Shown: positions 21,434 through 31,370 of the stretch, piece after piece
Numbering within the stretch: the first letter of the stretch is position 1
Layout: every line of letters begins with the position of its first letter
Assembly: GCA_035772785.1 (NCBI GenBank)
Contig: JAOCPU010000019.1
Location: forward strand, 62,001 to 126,000
DNA from: Phlebiopsis flavidoalba
Lineage: Eukaryota; Basidiomycota; Agaricomycetes; Polyporales; Phanerochaetaceae
DNA: 64,000 nt
Direction of reading: 5' to 3'
Position numbers and translations under genes: made by a program
The notes under the pieces: model-generated
What the model saw: only the letters and a program-made list of their open reading frames with translations
What the model was told of the DNA's origin: nothing
Database searches by the model: none

Positions 21434-22146
21434 ATGTCGAACAAAGTTGACGAGCCCGTGGAGGGAGCCACAGGTGGAGGACGAGGAGGGAGAGGAGAGC
21501 GACGAGTACGATGTCGAGGTGCGAGACTATCTAAGATTAACCTGTCAAGCTGAGGGTTGCTGATTGTTTGCTGGCCTCTCTCCCTCTGTCCTTCCGTACC
21601 GTCACACCCTCACACTTGATCAACCATGTGTGCTCCTATCACTCCAGGAAGAGGAAGAGCAGGAAGCTGGCGGATTCGAACCAGATGATGAGGACGAGGA
21701 AGATGCCAACGAAGCCGGACTGGTAGGTAGTTCAAAGCGTCGTGTACTGCGCTCGCGTCTGACTGGGTTTGCTGTACCAGACTCAGAAAGGCGATAGCTT
21801 GACCGCGCTACTACTCGGAGGCGAAGAGGTATGCCACAAAAACGCGTCAATTTCGTGTATTCGTCTCACGATTGGCGATGTCGACTTGTAGCCCAACCAG
21901 GAGGGAGAAGAGTGGGACGAAGAGGAGGCTGAAGACGAAGAGTACACGCCTGTGCCAGAGATTAAGGGCCCGGCCACATCCGCCCTGGCAGTCGACCCTC
22001 CTGCCGCCATCAGTCGCAAGAGGAGCCGTAACGAGCAGGAAGACGACGAGAAAGAGGCGGAGGATCTCGCTGGAGATTACGGAGAAGCAGAGGAAGACAG
22101 CGAGGGGGTCAAGAAGAAGGCCCGTGCCGCGGAGGAGGAGGTGTGA
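21434..22146 (+). CDS. Acidic, Lys/Arg-ended low-complexity protein
   Basis: Starts MSNKVDEPVEGAT at the ATG 21434, then shifts into an acidic frame: VEDEEGEESDEYDVE, intron, EEEEQEAGGFEPDDEDEEDA, intron, a short exon with GDSLTALLLGGEE, intron, then GEEWDEEEAEDEEYTPVPEI. The end is basic-acidic mixed (AISRKRSRNEQEDDEKEAED; GVKKKARAAEEEV, stop 22144-22146). SRKRSR and KKKAR are possible nuclear signals. Total about 170 residues. Composition suggests a histone-chaperone-like or nucleolar acidic protein, but I recognise no named family and no motif proves it. Three clean GT..AG introns of 60-100 nt support the model. Confidence 0.6.
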
Positions 22147-22815
22147 GATATCGGAAGCGAGGACTCTTTATTCGATAATATTGTGAACAGGCTACATGTT
22201 TCGAGATGCTTGCTGCTCGTAGTCGGTCGGTACGAGTTAGGACATTCGGCTCGACTCGCGGAAAAGGACACGATGGACAACGGCGGGATTGATGCGCCAT
22301 ACGTCGGTGGGGCGCTTACGAGTGGTGATGGGGTTTTTGTGGAGGATATTGATTTTGTTCGAGCCTCGAATGTCCTCGACGAATTGACTTCGGACTTCCC
22401 ATTGATGCCGTCATCTATACCCTCTGTACATTCAACGACTCCTTTACCTGTGTATACAGAACGCTGAGATCATTACATTGATCATGCGGCTTTTGCGGTA
22501 GACTCATGACAATCAGGTTCAAGTTCAAGTTGAGCCTTAGTTGAGTCGTGACTACCTGGCATGCATAGGAGCTAGCATTGACATAGCGACAAAGGCGAAG
22601 TGGGTGATTTAATTCCAGTCTAGACTCCTCGGCACTGATCATCGTATAGGTCTTTCTCTCTCCCTGGAGGGATCCGTGCCCTGAGCGGTACCGTTGCGAA
22701 CCGCACATCGAGTCATACAAGCTGCGAAGGAGGCAGTACACTAGGTTGAGTATTAAACTTGTAAATTGTTGGAGCCAGTCTTAGGTTTCATAGAAGATCT
22801 CTCTCCCACGGCGGC
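22147..22815. other. Unresolved intergenic region
   Basis: Two weak possibilities only: a plus frame from 22273 (DNGGIDAPYVGGALTSGDGV) and a minus frame over the same DNA with Ser/Thr-rich content (ARTKSISSTKTPSPLVSAPP). Neither is supported. The last 100 nt should carry the promoter of the RNA-repair gene. Confidence 0.35.
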
Positions 22816-25459
22816 ATGGCTCTTCAACCCTTTCGTGGCTCTATCGCCCTGGTCGGTGACCAAATAGACCAATTTGCAGCAGAGGTCCTCGCAACGACAC
22901 ATTCATTCCCCTTGACCAACATACCGTATCACATCACGATCCTTAGCAAGACAGAGCTCAATGGTCTCAAAGGATCTCCGTCTCCCAATAAGGTTCTTCA
23001 ACGCCTTCATGATGCCGTCAGCGACGGACCCATAAACCTACATCCATTGGGTCTTGGAGGCTATCCTCCCCGCAAACCTGAAGTTTTCTTCGTTGTAGTC
23101 GTCTGGGCAAAGGGCCAGTATCTTCGCAAACTTCTCGGACTACCTCCAAAACACTTTCACATCACCCTCTCTCGCGACGACGTACATGACGTGGATAAAG
23201 GCGTATCATCTCTACTACAGAGTCTCCCATCACCAATTTTGCCACAAGCCTTGGATCACATTTCCTTTACCGCCCATGCGATGGGTGATTTCGTCAGGGC
23301 GAAAGAGTATGCTATAACCCTCTGTCAAGAATCTTCAGCCTCGGAGAAGGGATTTTCTCAGGCTGGCGGACAGCGCTGCTAAACTTGAAGAGCACAAGCT
23401 AGCCATTCTGGCTTAGGCTGTGCTTACGAGAGGGCTGGCGGTGAACAGGACACGAAGGCCCAGGAGTACTGCCTACGAAGGATTCTGTCTTGTGCCCCAT
23501 ATACCGAGTGGGGCACAGTGTTCGCCGAGCATGAAATAGAGCAGCTACCGGAGACACTGCGAAACTACCTTTCAATACCCTGGTCACGCGAGCTTCGCGC
23601 AGCTATCCTCTCTCAGCCGCCTGCCAACCCCATCTTATGTCGCTATTCCCGGGACCAGCTTTTTCATCCCAGCAGCAAAGAACTCACCAGATCGAACATA
23701 TCGTCTCCCTCGCTTTTTCAGCTGGCTCGTACCATTCCGCATAGCATTGATGTCAACTCCCAGAAACACTACGGACATTCAAGCCCTTGCCTCAGCCCAT
23801 CTAGGCATCCGCCATGTTTTAAACTTTGACAGAAGAGTCACCCCTTCCAGCTGCGTGTGGTTCCCCACTGGTAGAATGAAGAACACTTTCCTCCCCATAC
23901 CCAATTACCACCCGCCCTCGATCGAGCAAATGGACCTTATCCTCAAGCTACTGCAGGAGGAAGATAACCTTCCCATCCTGATTCACTGCGGAGGCGGTAA
24001 AAGGGCGCGCTGGTACCGTAGCCGCCTGCTATTTGGCCGCCTTCGGCTTTCACACCCCCTCCAGCCAACGAGACTCCTACTCGACCTGCTCTCTCGGCCT
24101 CTGAAGCCATCGTGGCACTGCGCGCGGTCCGTCCCGGAAGCATTGAGACGGAGCAGCAGGAGGCCTTCGTTGCGAAATGGTGCAGCACGATCTGGAAGCG
24201 GCAGTCAGTATTCCCCGAGACGATCCCCGAACCCCCTCCCTGTCCTCTTGAAATCGAAGGTGTCCTGGACGCTTCGACCAATCTACTCGTCCTCGTCGGT
24301 CTACCTGGCTCTGGCAAGTCATGGGTATCTCGCGCATTGCTCGCGCGCGACCCCGCACGATGGCTCTGGATCAGTCAAGACGAGGCCGGCAGCCGGTCAG
24401 CTTGCGAGTCCGCGATTGGCCATGATCCTGGGAAACGGCGTGTCATTTTTGGATCGCTGCAATGCGGGTCGCGATGATAGGAAGGGCGTGGCTCTCGCTG
24501 GCAGCGAACTGGTCAGTCGCGCCGGTATGCATAGTCTTCGAGTACGAGCCCGAGCTGTGCACGTATCGCGCTCAGAATCGTACTGGCCATCCGACGCTAC
24601 CACCAGGCGGGAGAGTAAGGAGTGCCGTTGACCAAATGCAAAAGCTGTTTTGTGACCCCTACGCTTGACGAGGGGTTCTCGGCCGTGGTCAAAATCAGAT
24701 CATTCGCCGCGGCGGAAGAGTTTTGTGGGACGACTTTCGCAGCCAGTAAACCCTGTTCAAGTTCCCTCGCACTCCTCATCTGCTGAACTTGGGCGCTGCA
24801 ACTGAAGATGACTTGCTGTCCGATATCTCCGCAATTCCTCCTTCCTCGTCCCACGTTTTGTCATCACGGAAAAGGTCGACGGAGCGAACATGGGTTTCTC
24901 TCTCTCCGCAGACCGGATTCAGATCTTCGTACAGAACCGCTCGCACTACGTCAACCCGTCCTCGCACGCTCAGTTCAGGCAGCTTGGTACATGGTTAGAT
25001 TCGCACCGTGCCGACTTTATACAAGATCCTCGATCGTGACCCCTTCTTCCCCCAGCGCTATGTCCTCTTCGGCGAGTGGCTGGCTGTCACGCACTCTGTT
25101 TCATACAGCAAGCTCCCAGACTGGTTTCTCGCCTTCGATCTGTACGACCGAAGCACCAGAACATGGGCCGGTCGAAGTGTCCTAGCGTCTCTCCTCGCCG
25201 ACACAAGCATCACACCGCTGTGCCACTTCTCTACGAAGGTCCTATACCCGATGAGGACACACTTAAGCGCATGGTACAGCTTCAGTCCGCTTTCAGCGAC
25301 GGTCGTCTGGAGGGCGTGTACCTTAAGTTCGAGCGAGAGCATCGAGTCGTTGGCAGAGGCAAGATTGTCAGAAGCGACTTCATCGCGGGAAATGAGCATT
25401 GGATGAAGGGTGTCTTGAAGGTTAATCAGCTTCACAAACCAATCGTGGACACATGGTGA
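22816..25459 (+). CDS. Multidomain RNA-repair protein: 2H phosphoesterase, cysteine phosphatase, P-loop kinase, RNA ligase
   Basis: Appears to carry all activities needed to heal and seal RNA ends. Residues 1-190: 2H phosphoesterase-like, with paired HxTx motifs YHITILS (His39) and FHITLS (His115), which in this superfamily open 2',3'-cyclic phosphates. A helical linker (SCAPYTEWGTVFAEHEIEQL) follows. Then a dual-specificity-type phosphatase has LIHCGGGKGRAGT (CX5R, nt 23980-24015). A P-loop kinase has GLPGSGKSW (24298-24324). An RNA ligase domain has motif I EKVDGANMGF (Lys at 24872-24874), FGEW (25068-25079), FDLYDR, motif IV LEGVYLKFE and motif V GKIVRSDF. It ends VDTW, TGA 25457-25459. 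Frame changes occur near 23350, 23730, 23830, 24010, 24430 and 24650-24900. The domain order differs from yeast Trl1 (ligase-kinase-CPDase). Activity and substrate are inferred. A decayed 3' copy lies at 28.2-29.4 kb. Confidence 0.82.
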
Positions 25460-25786
25460 GTATATTAATCATATCTCGTGTCACTAGCAGATTTCATCTG
25501 ATGCTCGCAGTTAGCCGTGCCGCAATATCACGTCTCGTGCAAAACAAAGACTGAGGTCACGATTTCCGCCACGGTTAAGTACATGTCACGGTATATGTTA
25601 TGATGTAGGTTTCTGGAGTGATACACGTGTCCAAGCTACGCTACACTTGTCCAGGCCCGCCTCCCTCCTCGTCTTGCCTAGAGAACCTGCTGCTAGACTC
25701 AAATGTCGCACGGCCGTGTCCCAGAGCTATTACAGTATTTTTCTCGCCGCTCACATGCACGAATATCGGCTACCTTTGCTGAAGAC
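25460..25786. other. Short tail-to-tail intergenic region
   Basis: Separates the stop of the RNA-repair gene (+) from the stop of the membrane gene (-). It is alignable with 29412-29810 in the second copy, so it was duplicated along with the genes. Confidence 0.5.
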
Positions 25787-27341
25787 TCACCAAGTTTGGA
25801 ACGATGTTAACTTTGACCGAGGGGTATCTTCTATGGGCGTAAGCTCGCTGTCCGACGGTGGTGGGGTAGCTGAGGCCAGTGTTCTCTCAATATTGGACTT
25901 TGAGAGAGCCACTAACACAACGAGGAGCGTAGGGTAAATGCCCCTACAAAGGAACAAAGGTTAGCGCGATTTGGAGGCTCAAATCATAGTGACAGGGGCA
26001 TAATGCATACGATGATTTCAATCAGGGCAGAGGTCTGAAAAAGGCTCATCTGATTCACGAATCCCCACTTTGGTGTGTCTACACCGGGGACTTGACTGAG
26101 AACAAATTGAGATATGCTGATGTCTGCGACGAGAAGAGTCTGTCAATGCAAAGTGAGCATGTAGTTGTCTTCAAACGTCGTCGCCTTGATGTATGACATA
26201 CCCATGGCAGCTGACAATACAGAAGGCCAGAATCAACAAAAAGGAGAAGCGTCTTTTCCAGTCGTGTTCTAAAACCCTCCAGCCAGCACGTCCTTCTTGA
26301 TCAACCGTCTGTATCTCTCTAAACATCAAGGTTTGAATGAAATGTTTTAGTTATATGGGCCAACTAAACTCACACGCTTGAATACGCTATGAGACTGGTT
26401 GCCCATAAATTGGTGATCCACGAAAAATATGAAGGCTGAAAAATCCAAATTTGTCGTCGACAAAGGAATTTCCTGAAAGTAAGCCCAAGCTTTTTGCAGG
26501 TGCTGCGAGCGCTGAGAGCTGACATCACTTCATCGCAGGTATCAGAGCTTTTGACGTTGGCTGCAGAGACCTCGGGCTACAGCTTACTCGCAGGTGAGTG
26601 AGAACAAGCACAAACGATACCCCTTGAAACTATGCGATTTCGAGACCATAGAACCCATGCGGAAACGCCACACCACTATCATGTCGCCGAGTACGATCTG
26701 CCACTGCGTTAGCTTCGTATGGTCGACTATGGAATTCAAATCTTTACGGTGACGAGTAATTCAGCTGTTTCCGGGCAAGCATAGGATAAAAGGGCCCAAG
26801 AGCTCCACCACCTGAGTCGAGCTAAGATTGCACACCGTCTCTCCTGCATAAATATCATGAAGGCATTCAGCTGTTTTGTCCCGCAGCTCCTTCATGATGT
26901 TAATGTTCAGGAAACAAGAAACCGAACACCCCTGGCCCAATGTGTAACGCTCATGGCGTACATAATCATGCAAGTTATCGCCATAACGACTCGGGAGGGA
27001 GTAAATCCCTTTCGTCTAGCATCACCGTTTTTTTAGCCATGCTATGTGACCTCGACACATCACGCAACGTACAGGAGTATCAACACGGACAGGAGGATGA
27101 GCAAGAGCTGTACGCGCCTGTGTACTTAATGTGAGCAGGACTGTTGCCTTCCAGTCCTTCGACAGAGTGATTTATACGCCGTTACTATCGCAGCAGTTTC
27201 GCCCAAAACTTGTGGCATCCCATCGAATGCGTCTAGGTCTATGTCGACGACCCGGTATGAGCAACATCGATCGAATTCCGCAAATTGTTGTCAGTGCTAA
27301 CGCAAGAACCTGTTGTGAAGGTTGTTACTAATAGAGGACAT
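25787..27341 (-). CDS. Basidiomycete multi-pass membrane protein, copy 1
   Basis: A seven-helix-like membrane protein of a family common in Agaricomycetes; function unknown. The start MSSI at 27341 parallels MSAI of copy 2. Readable pieces in order: QVLGETAAI; a helix region with FILCLPGNS after CNLSSTQVVELLGP; the V(L/G)DMIVVWR segment near 26690; the cytoplasmic YRRLIKKDVLAG with TRLEKTLLLFV-like text near 26280-26340; and the last helix and tail IYPTLLVVLVALSKSNIERT...SDSELTPIEDTPRSKLTSFQ ending TGA at 25787-25789. The C-terminal ~50 residues are a clean open frame, while exon 1 and the middle carry frame changes. It is AT-richer than the upstream genes. It may be functional with errors or a decaying paralogue. 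Confidence 0.6.
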
Positions 27342-28179
27342 TTAGAAGGAGATTGCGCAAGGTGTGGCATTAGTACAGTGTCCGTCTGGATGAAAGGTTT
27401 TATATCTTGTCTACTCACGACTTTGATAAATGGGATCCTGTACATCAATGTAACAGTATCCCATTTATCACACTACTTCTAGGTTAGCATACCTTTTCCC
27501 CTTCAAAACGCAATGCGCACCACCACATTCATATAAGCTTTACAACTGCGACTACCATGATCGATGTAAAGGCAACGACGCTGGAATGTCATAGTAATAC
27601 ACCTATCGCCACTACCCCATCAAGAGCGTACTATGGTCAGATATAGGGAGCACTTTAGTAACTCTGACTACGGCACCTCTCATAAGATACATCTTCAGCA
27701 CGATCCATCATAAACCATCGCTAGCTAGCAACAGGAGTAATGATGTGAAGATGGTATGACGACTGATCGTCAAAGAGATTAATATGGGTTTGTTCTTCAA
27801 GCTACCTTAAGGCGTACAAATCTGGTTAAGCTGGGCAGCACGGCCTGTTGCTGGCAGATAAACGAGCCTATTATGATCCAGTCCTGTCTCCGTATGTCAC
27901 CATGCATAGGTTTTTCTTGAAACTTGTTTAAGGGATGAGATGCAACCATCGTACATCATCGGCGACTTTGTGGGTTCAATGGAGTAAGATGTGTGTGTCC
28001 AATTTATGTTACACCTCCTTGAGTCCACCTGCTTTCTCTTCGATTCCTTGCCCGCAAACTTCAGTGCTCGGTTCAAATCCTGAGTAGCTGTGCCCCAATC
28101 TTGCAAGCCTCAACGCGAGCGCTGACTCGGAGAGCTGACAACACTGTATCACAGACATCAACATCCGTTTTTGATGTCC
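27342..28179. other. Spacer between the two duplicated units
   Basis: AT-rich, no supported gene. The left half is presumably the promoter of the membrane gene (-). Weak similarity to the DNA right of copy 2 (for example GCAATGCGCA at about 27510 and 31634) hints that the duplicated block extends past the gene start. A GGTTCAAATCC box at 28070 was checked and is not a tRNA. Confidence 0.35.
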
Positions 28180-29411
28180 GCTTTGCCGGCCGAAATCATT
28201 GTGCTTTCGGAGTCTAGAAATCATTGTGCTTTCGGAGTCTAGAGCGGGATGGGTACGAAACCATAGGCAGTCTCTTTTCCAAGGCAATACCCGAAGTTTC
28301 GAACCCCATCCCTGTCCCCTCGGAGGAGCGCCGGATACCTTGGCCAGTCTGCTTGTTCACGTCGGCCTACAAGGGTTGGGCAAGTCATGGTAGTCCCACA
28401 CATTGCTCTCGCGGGACCCCACGCGAGTAGATCAGTCATGATCAGGACGAGGCGGCCAGCTGGTCAGCTTGCGAGACTGCGATTGTTTACAATCCTGGGA
28501 AAGTGCGGGCCCATTGTTCCCGATCGCTGCAATGCAAGTCGCGATAATCGAAAGCATGGCTTCGAAGTTGGTTGCACCAACAGGGCGGTCGGCGCCGGCC
28601 TGCGTAGTCTTCGAGTACGAGCCCGAGCTGTGCACATAATACTAATTGCGCTCAGAGAATCGGTGACTGGCCCCCCGACGCAGCGACGCTACCACTAAGC
28701 AGCGAAATACGGACTCTGCTGTGGGCCAGATGCAAAAGCTTTATTAGGCCTCTATACTCAACTCGGAGGGCTTCTTGGCCGTGGGTCAAAACGAAAATCA
28801 TTCGGGCACCGTGGAGGAGTTCGTCGGATGAATGTTCGCAGCCAGTGACCCTGTTTAAGTTCCCTCGCACTCCTTTTCTGACAATCTCGGCAGTTCCTCC
28901 TTCCTCGCCCGCACGTTGTAATCGTGGAAAGGGTCGACGGAGCGAATGCGGGCTTTCGTTCTCCGCAGACTGCACTCAGATAGCCGTACAGAACCGCTCG
29001 CACTACGTCGACTCGTCCTCGCACGCCCAGTTCAGGCAACGCGGCACCTGGGTAGACTCGCACTGTTTCGTACAGCAAGCTCCCAGGCAGGTTGCTAGCC
29101 TTCGATCTGTACCGACCGGAGCAACAAGACATGGGCTGATAGGAGACACTCTCATGTATTTACTCGCCTACACTGTCAGCATCACGGCGGTTCCGCTCCT
29201 ACACGAGGGCCCGATCCTGGACGAAGACACGCTTCGACTCATGGTACAACGCCAGTTGCATTTCGGCGACGGCGTTCTGGAAGGCGGGTATCTCAAGTTT
29301 GAGCGAGAGCGTCAGGTCGTTTGGCGAGGGAAAGCTCGTCAGAAGCGACTTCACTGCGGGGAATGCGCACTGAACGAAGGGTTTTTGCAAACGGCCAATA
29401 AGCTTCAATAA
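28180..29411 (+). pseudogene. Decayed 3' copy of the RNA-repair gene (kinase + ligase parts)
   Basis: Aligns with about 24100-25459 of the intact gene. The kinase P-loop reads GLQGLGKSW but is followed at once by TAG (28391-28393). The ligase motif I reads VERVDGANAGF, so the nucleotide-accepting Lys is Arg (codon 28930-28932). About 90 nt containing FGEW are missing near 29060, apparently between two short GCAC repeats. LEGGYLKFERER (motif IV) remains, while motif V is out of frame. A ~45-nt deletion precedes the ligase domain. The 2H and phosphatase modules are absent from the copy. Stops and shifts differ from those in copy 1, so they accumulated independently. I infer no ligase activity. 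Confidence 0.85.
28193..28242. repeat. Perfect 25-nt tandem duplication at the left edge of copy 2
   Basis: AAATCATTGTGCTTTCGGAG plus TCTAG is present twice head to tail with no mismatch (28193-28217, 28218-28242). In one frame it reads IIVLSES, matching AIVALRA of copy 1, so it lies within, not outside, the old coding sequence. Perfect identity means it is recent. Confidence 0.95.
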
Positions 29412-29809
29412 CCCATCACGGACACATGAAGTGAGTAGTCCCCTTGTGTAGTAGGTGTCAGAATCTGGTTACGCTCTACTCCCTCGGGGTTAGCCGTCTT
29501 GCGATAAACGCACCCGGTGGTTGTCATGGCAGTTTGAATAAAGTGCATGGTTTTCATGCGTGTACTACTCACGTACGGTGACTTGAGAACTATGAAAAAC
29601 GTTTTCCACTTTTGACATTAGAACGCGGCAGATATAACTTCGAGTCCCCAGAGTAGTACATCCCGAGTCGATTTACACCTGGGGCCTGAGCTGGCCTTCC
29701 TCCTCGCATGCCCCGAATACTCGCTGTGGGAGTCAAAGCCTGATTGACTGTGTCCTAGAGCTATCACAGTATTACTGAGCTGATTGTGAATGCCGGCTAG
29801 CTTTGCTGA

Positions 29810-31370
29810 ATTTCCCCCGTTTGCAGTGACGTTGTGTGGTTTAACGGCAACATCTCCAGGCGTAGGATCGGTACCCGATGGTAATGGCGTAGTTGAAACC
29901 AGTGTTTCTCATCGATGTTGGATTTCGCGAGAGACACTAACACCACAAGGAGCCGTAGGATAAATGCCCTACAATGACGGGAAATTCAGCATTATTCCTT
30001 GACATTCAAACCACAATGATGACTGGACGTGATGCGTACAATAACTTCAATCAGGGCAGAGTCCGCAAAAGCAGGCTTATGCGATTCATGAATCTCCACT
30101 TAGGTGTGTCTGTACTGAAAACTGGGCCAAACCCAAATTGTATAATGCTAATATTGGCGACCAGAAGAGTCTATCAGTGCAAGATGAGCGCGATATAACT
30201 TCAACCGATAAGATCCGCTGGTAGATATGACTTACCCACAAAATGCAGTACAGAAATCCACAGAGTCAACGAAAAGTAGGAGTGTCTTCTCTAATCGAGT
30301 TTTGAAACTTCCAGCCAGCATGTCCTTCTTGATGAGCCGTCGGTATTCCCTACAATTTGAGGTTCGTGATGCGCTATCCACGGTATGAAAAGATTATGAG
30401 CTCACCATGCCTTGTACGCTATGAGGCCAGTTGCCCATAGATTTGTGATCCACGAAAATATGAAAGCTGAAAATCCGAATATATCATCGACGAAGGAATT
30501 GCCAGAGGCTATGTTCTTGATCTTGCAGGTGGTGTGGGCACTGAGAGCCGACATGACTATGTTTTTTGACAATCAGATTCAGTGATTGTATCGTCTGCAA
30601 CGATTTTCTTACGGAGGGTGAGAAGAACAAATACAACCGACAACCCTTGTATTGTGCGGTTTCGAGACCATAGAACCATGCGCGCCAGACGACTATCATA
30701 TCGCTGAGTACGATCTAGCATCCATTGCATGAGCTTCACTCAGTGGTCCGAATGGTGCGATTCAGCTTTCGCTTACCGTGACGAGGAGTTCGGCAGTTTC
30801 CGAGCAGGAATCCGTGTCAGGTCCGAGTAACCCAAATACCTGTTCCTCAGTGAAACCACACATTGACTGCCCTTCCGCAATATTTTCCAGACATGACATT
30901 CGACTGTTCTGGTCTGTAGCTCCCATTGCGTTGGTGACATTTCAACAATAAAGCTTGGACCTTTCTGGCCCAATGTGTAACACCCATGGCGTACATGATA
31001 ACACACGCCAGAGCCACGGCGACCCGAGAGGAGGTCAATCGTTTCCGACTATTCACAACGTAGTAAGACATGTCATTTTTATTTTGTGTATGATTCCTCA
31101 ACTTACAGCAACAAGAATGTAGACTGTAGTACTAATAGGCTGTATACACCTAGTAAATTTATGTTTGTTAAGTCCACTGTGAATATCTTTTTGTGAGCAC
31201 TAAGTATTACCTATCGCAGCAGTTTCGCCAAACATTTGTGGTAATTGGTCAAAGACTTGGATACCGATGTTCAGGGCCCCATCTATGGCGGCGTTGAGGG
31301 AATTTTGCATATCATTGTCGGTAATAACGCAAGAAACGTTATGGGTTGAATTGATAGTGATCGCGGACAT
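29810..31370 (-). pseudogene. Multi-pass membrane protein, copy 2 (probably decayed)
   Basis: Exon 1 is intact: MSAITINSTHNVSCVITDND then IDGALNIGIQVFDQLPQMFG and ETAAI before a GTAATACT donor. Further pieces: RKRLTSSRVAVALACVIMYA with MGVTHWARKV; a loop with CHVWKILRKGSQC; VLSDMIVVWRAW and LWSRNRTIQGLSVVFVLLT; EYRRLIKKDMLAG and KTRLEKTLLLFVDS. The final helix (IYPT...) shifts frame immediately, and the tail seen in copy 1 has stops here. Copy 2 keeps the better N-terminus and copy 1 the better C-terminus. The tail shift suggests copy 2 is non-functional, though sequencing error cannot be excluded. Confidence 0.6.

Larger units (their letters stand above)
24100..27341. repeat. Segmental duplication, copy 1
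   Basis: Contains the kinase and ligase parts of the RNA-repair gene plus the convergent membrane-protein gene. It aligns in order with 28180-31370. Shared anchors include CATTCGAGTACGAGC-type ligase/kinase text, CAGAACCGCTCGCACTACGT, TTCAATCAGGGCAGAG and CTATCGCAGCAGTTTCGCC. Copy 1 is the better preserved unit. Confidence 0.85.
28180..31370. repeat. Segmental duplication, copy 2
   Basis: Collinear with 24100-27341 at an offset of about 4.0-4.1 kb and in the same orientation. It includes the repair-gene 3' part (+) and the membrane gene (-). Divergence is substantial but alignment is continuous. The left boundary is marked by a perfect 25-nt tandem repeat. Confidence 0.85.

Noticed and set aside
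28060..28100. GGTTCAAATCC box resembling the T-arm of a tRNA
   Set aside because: No A-box, acceptor stem or anticodon arm can be formed around it.
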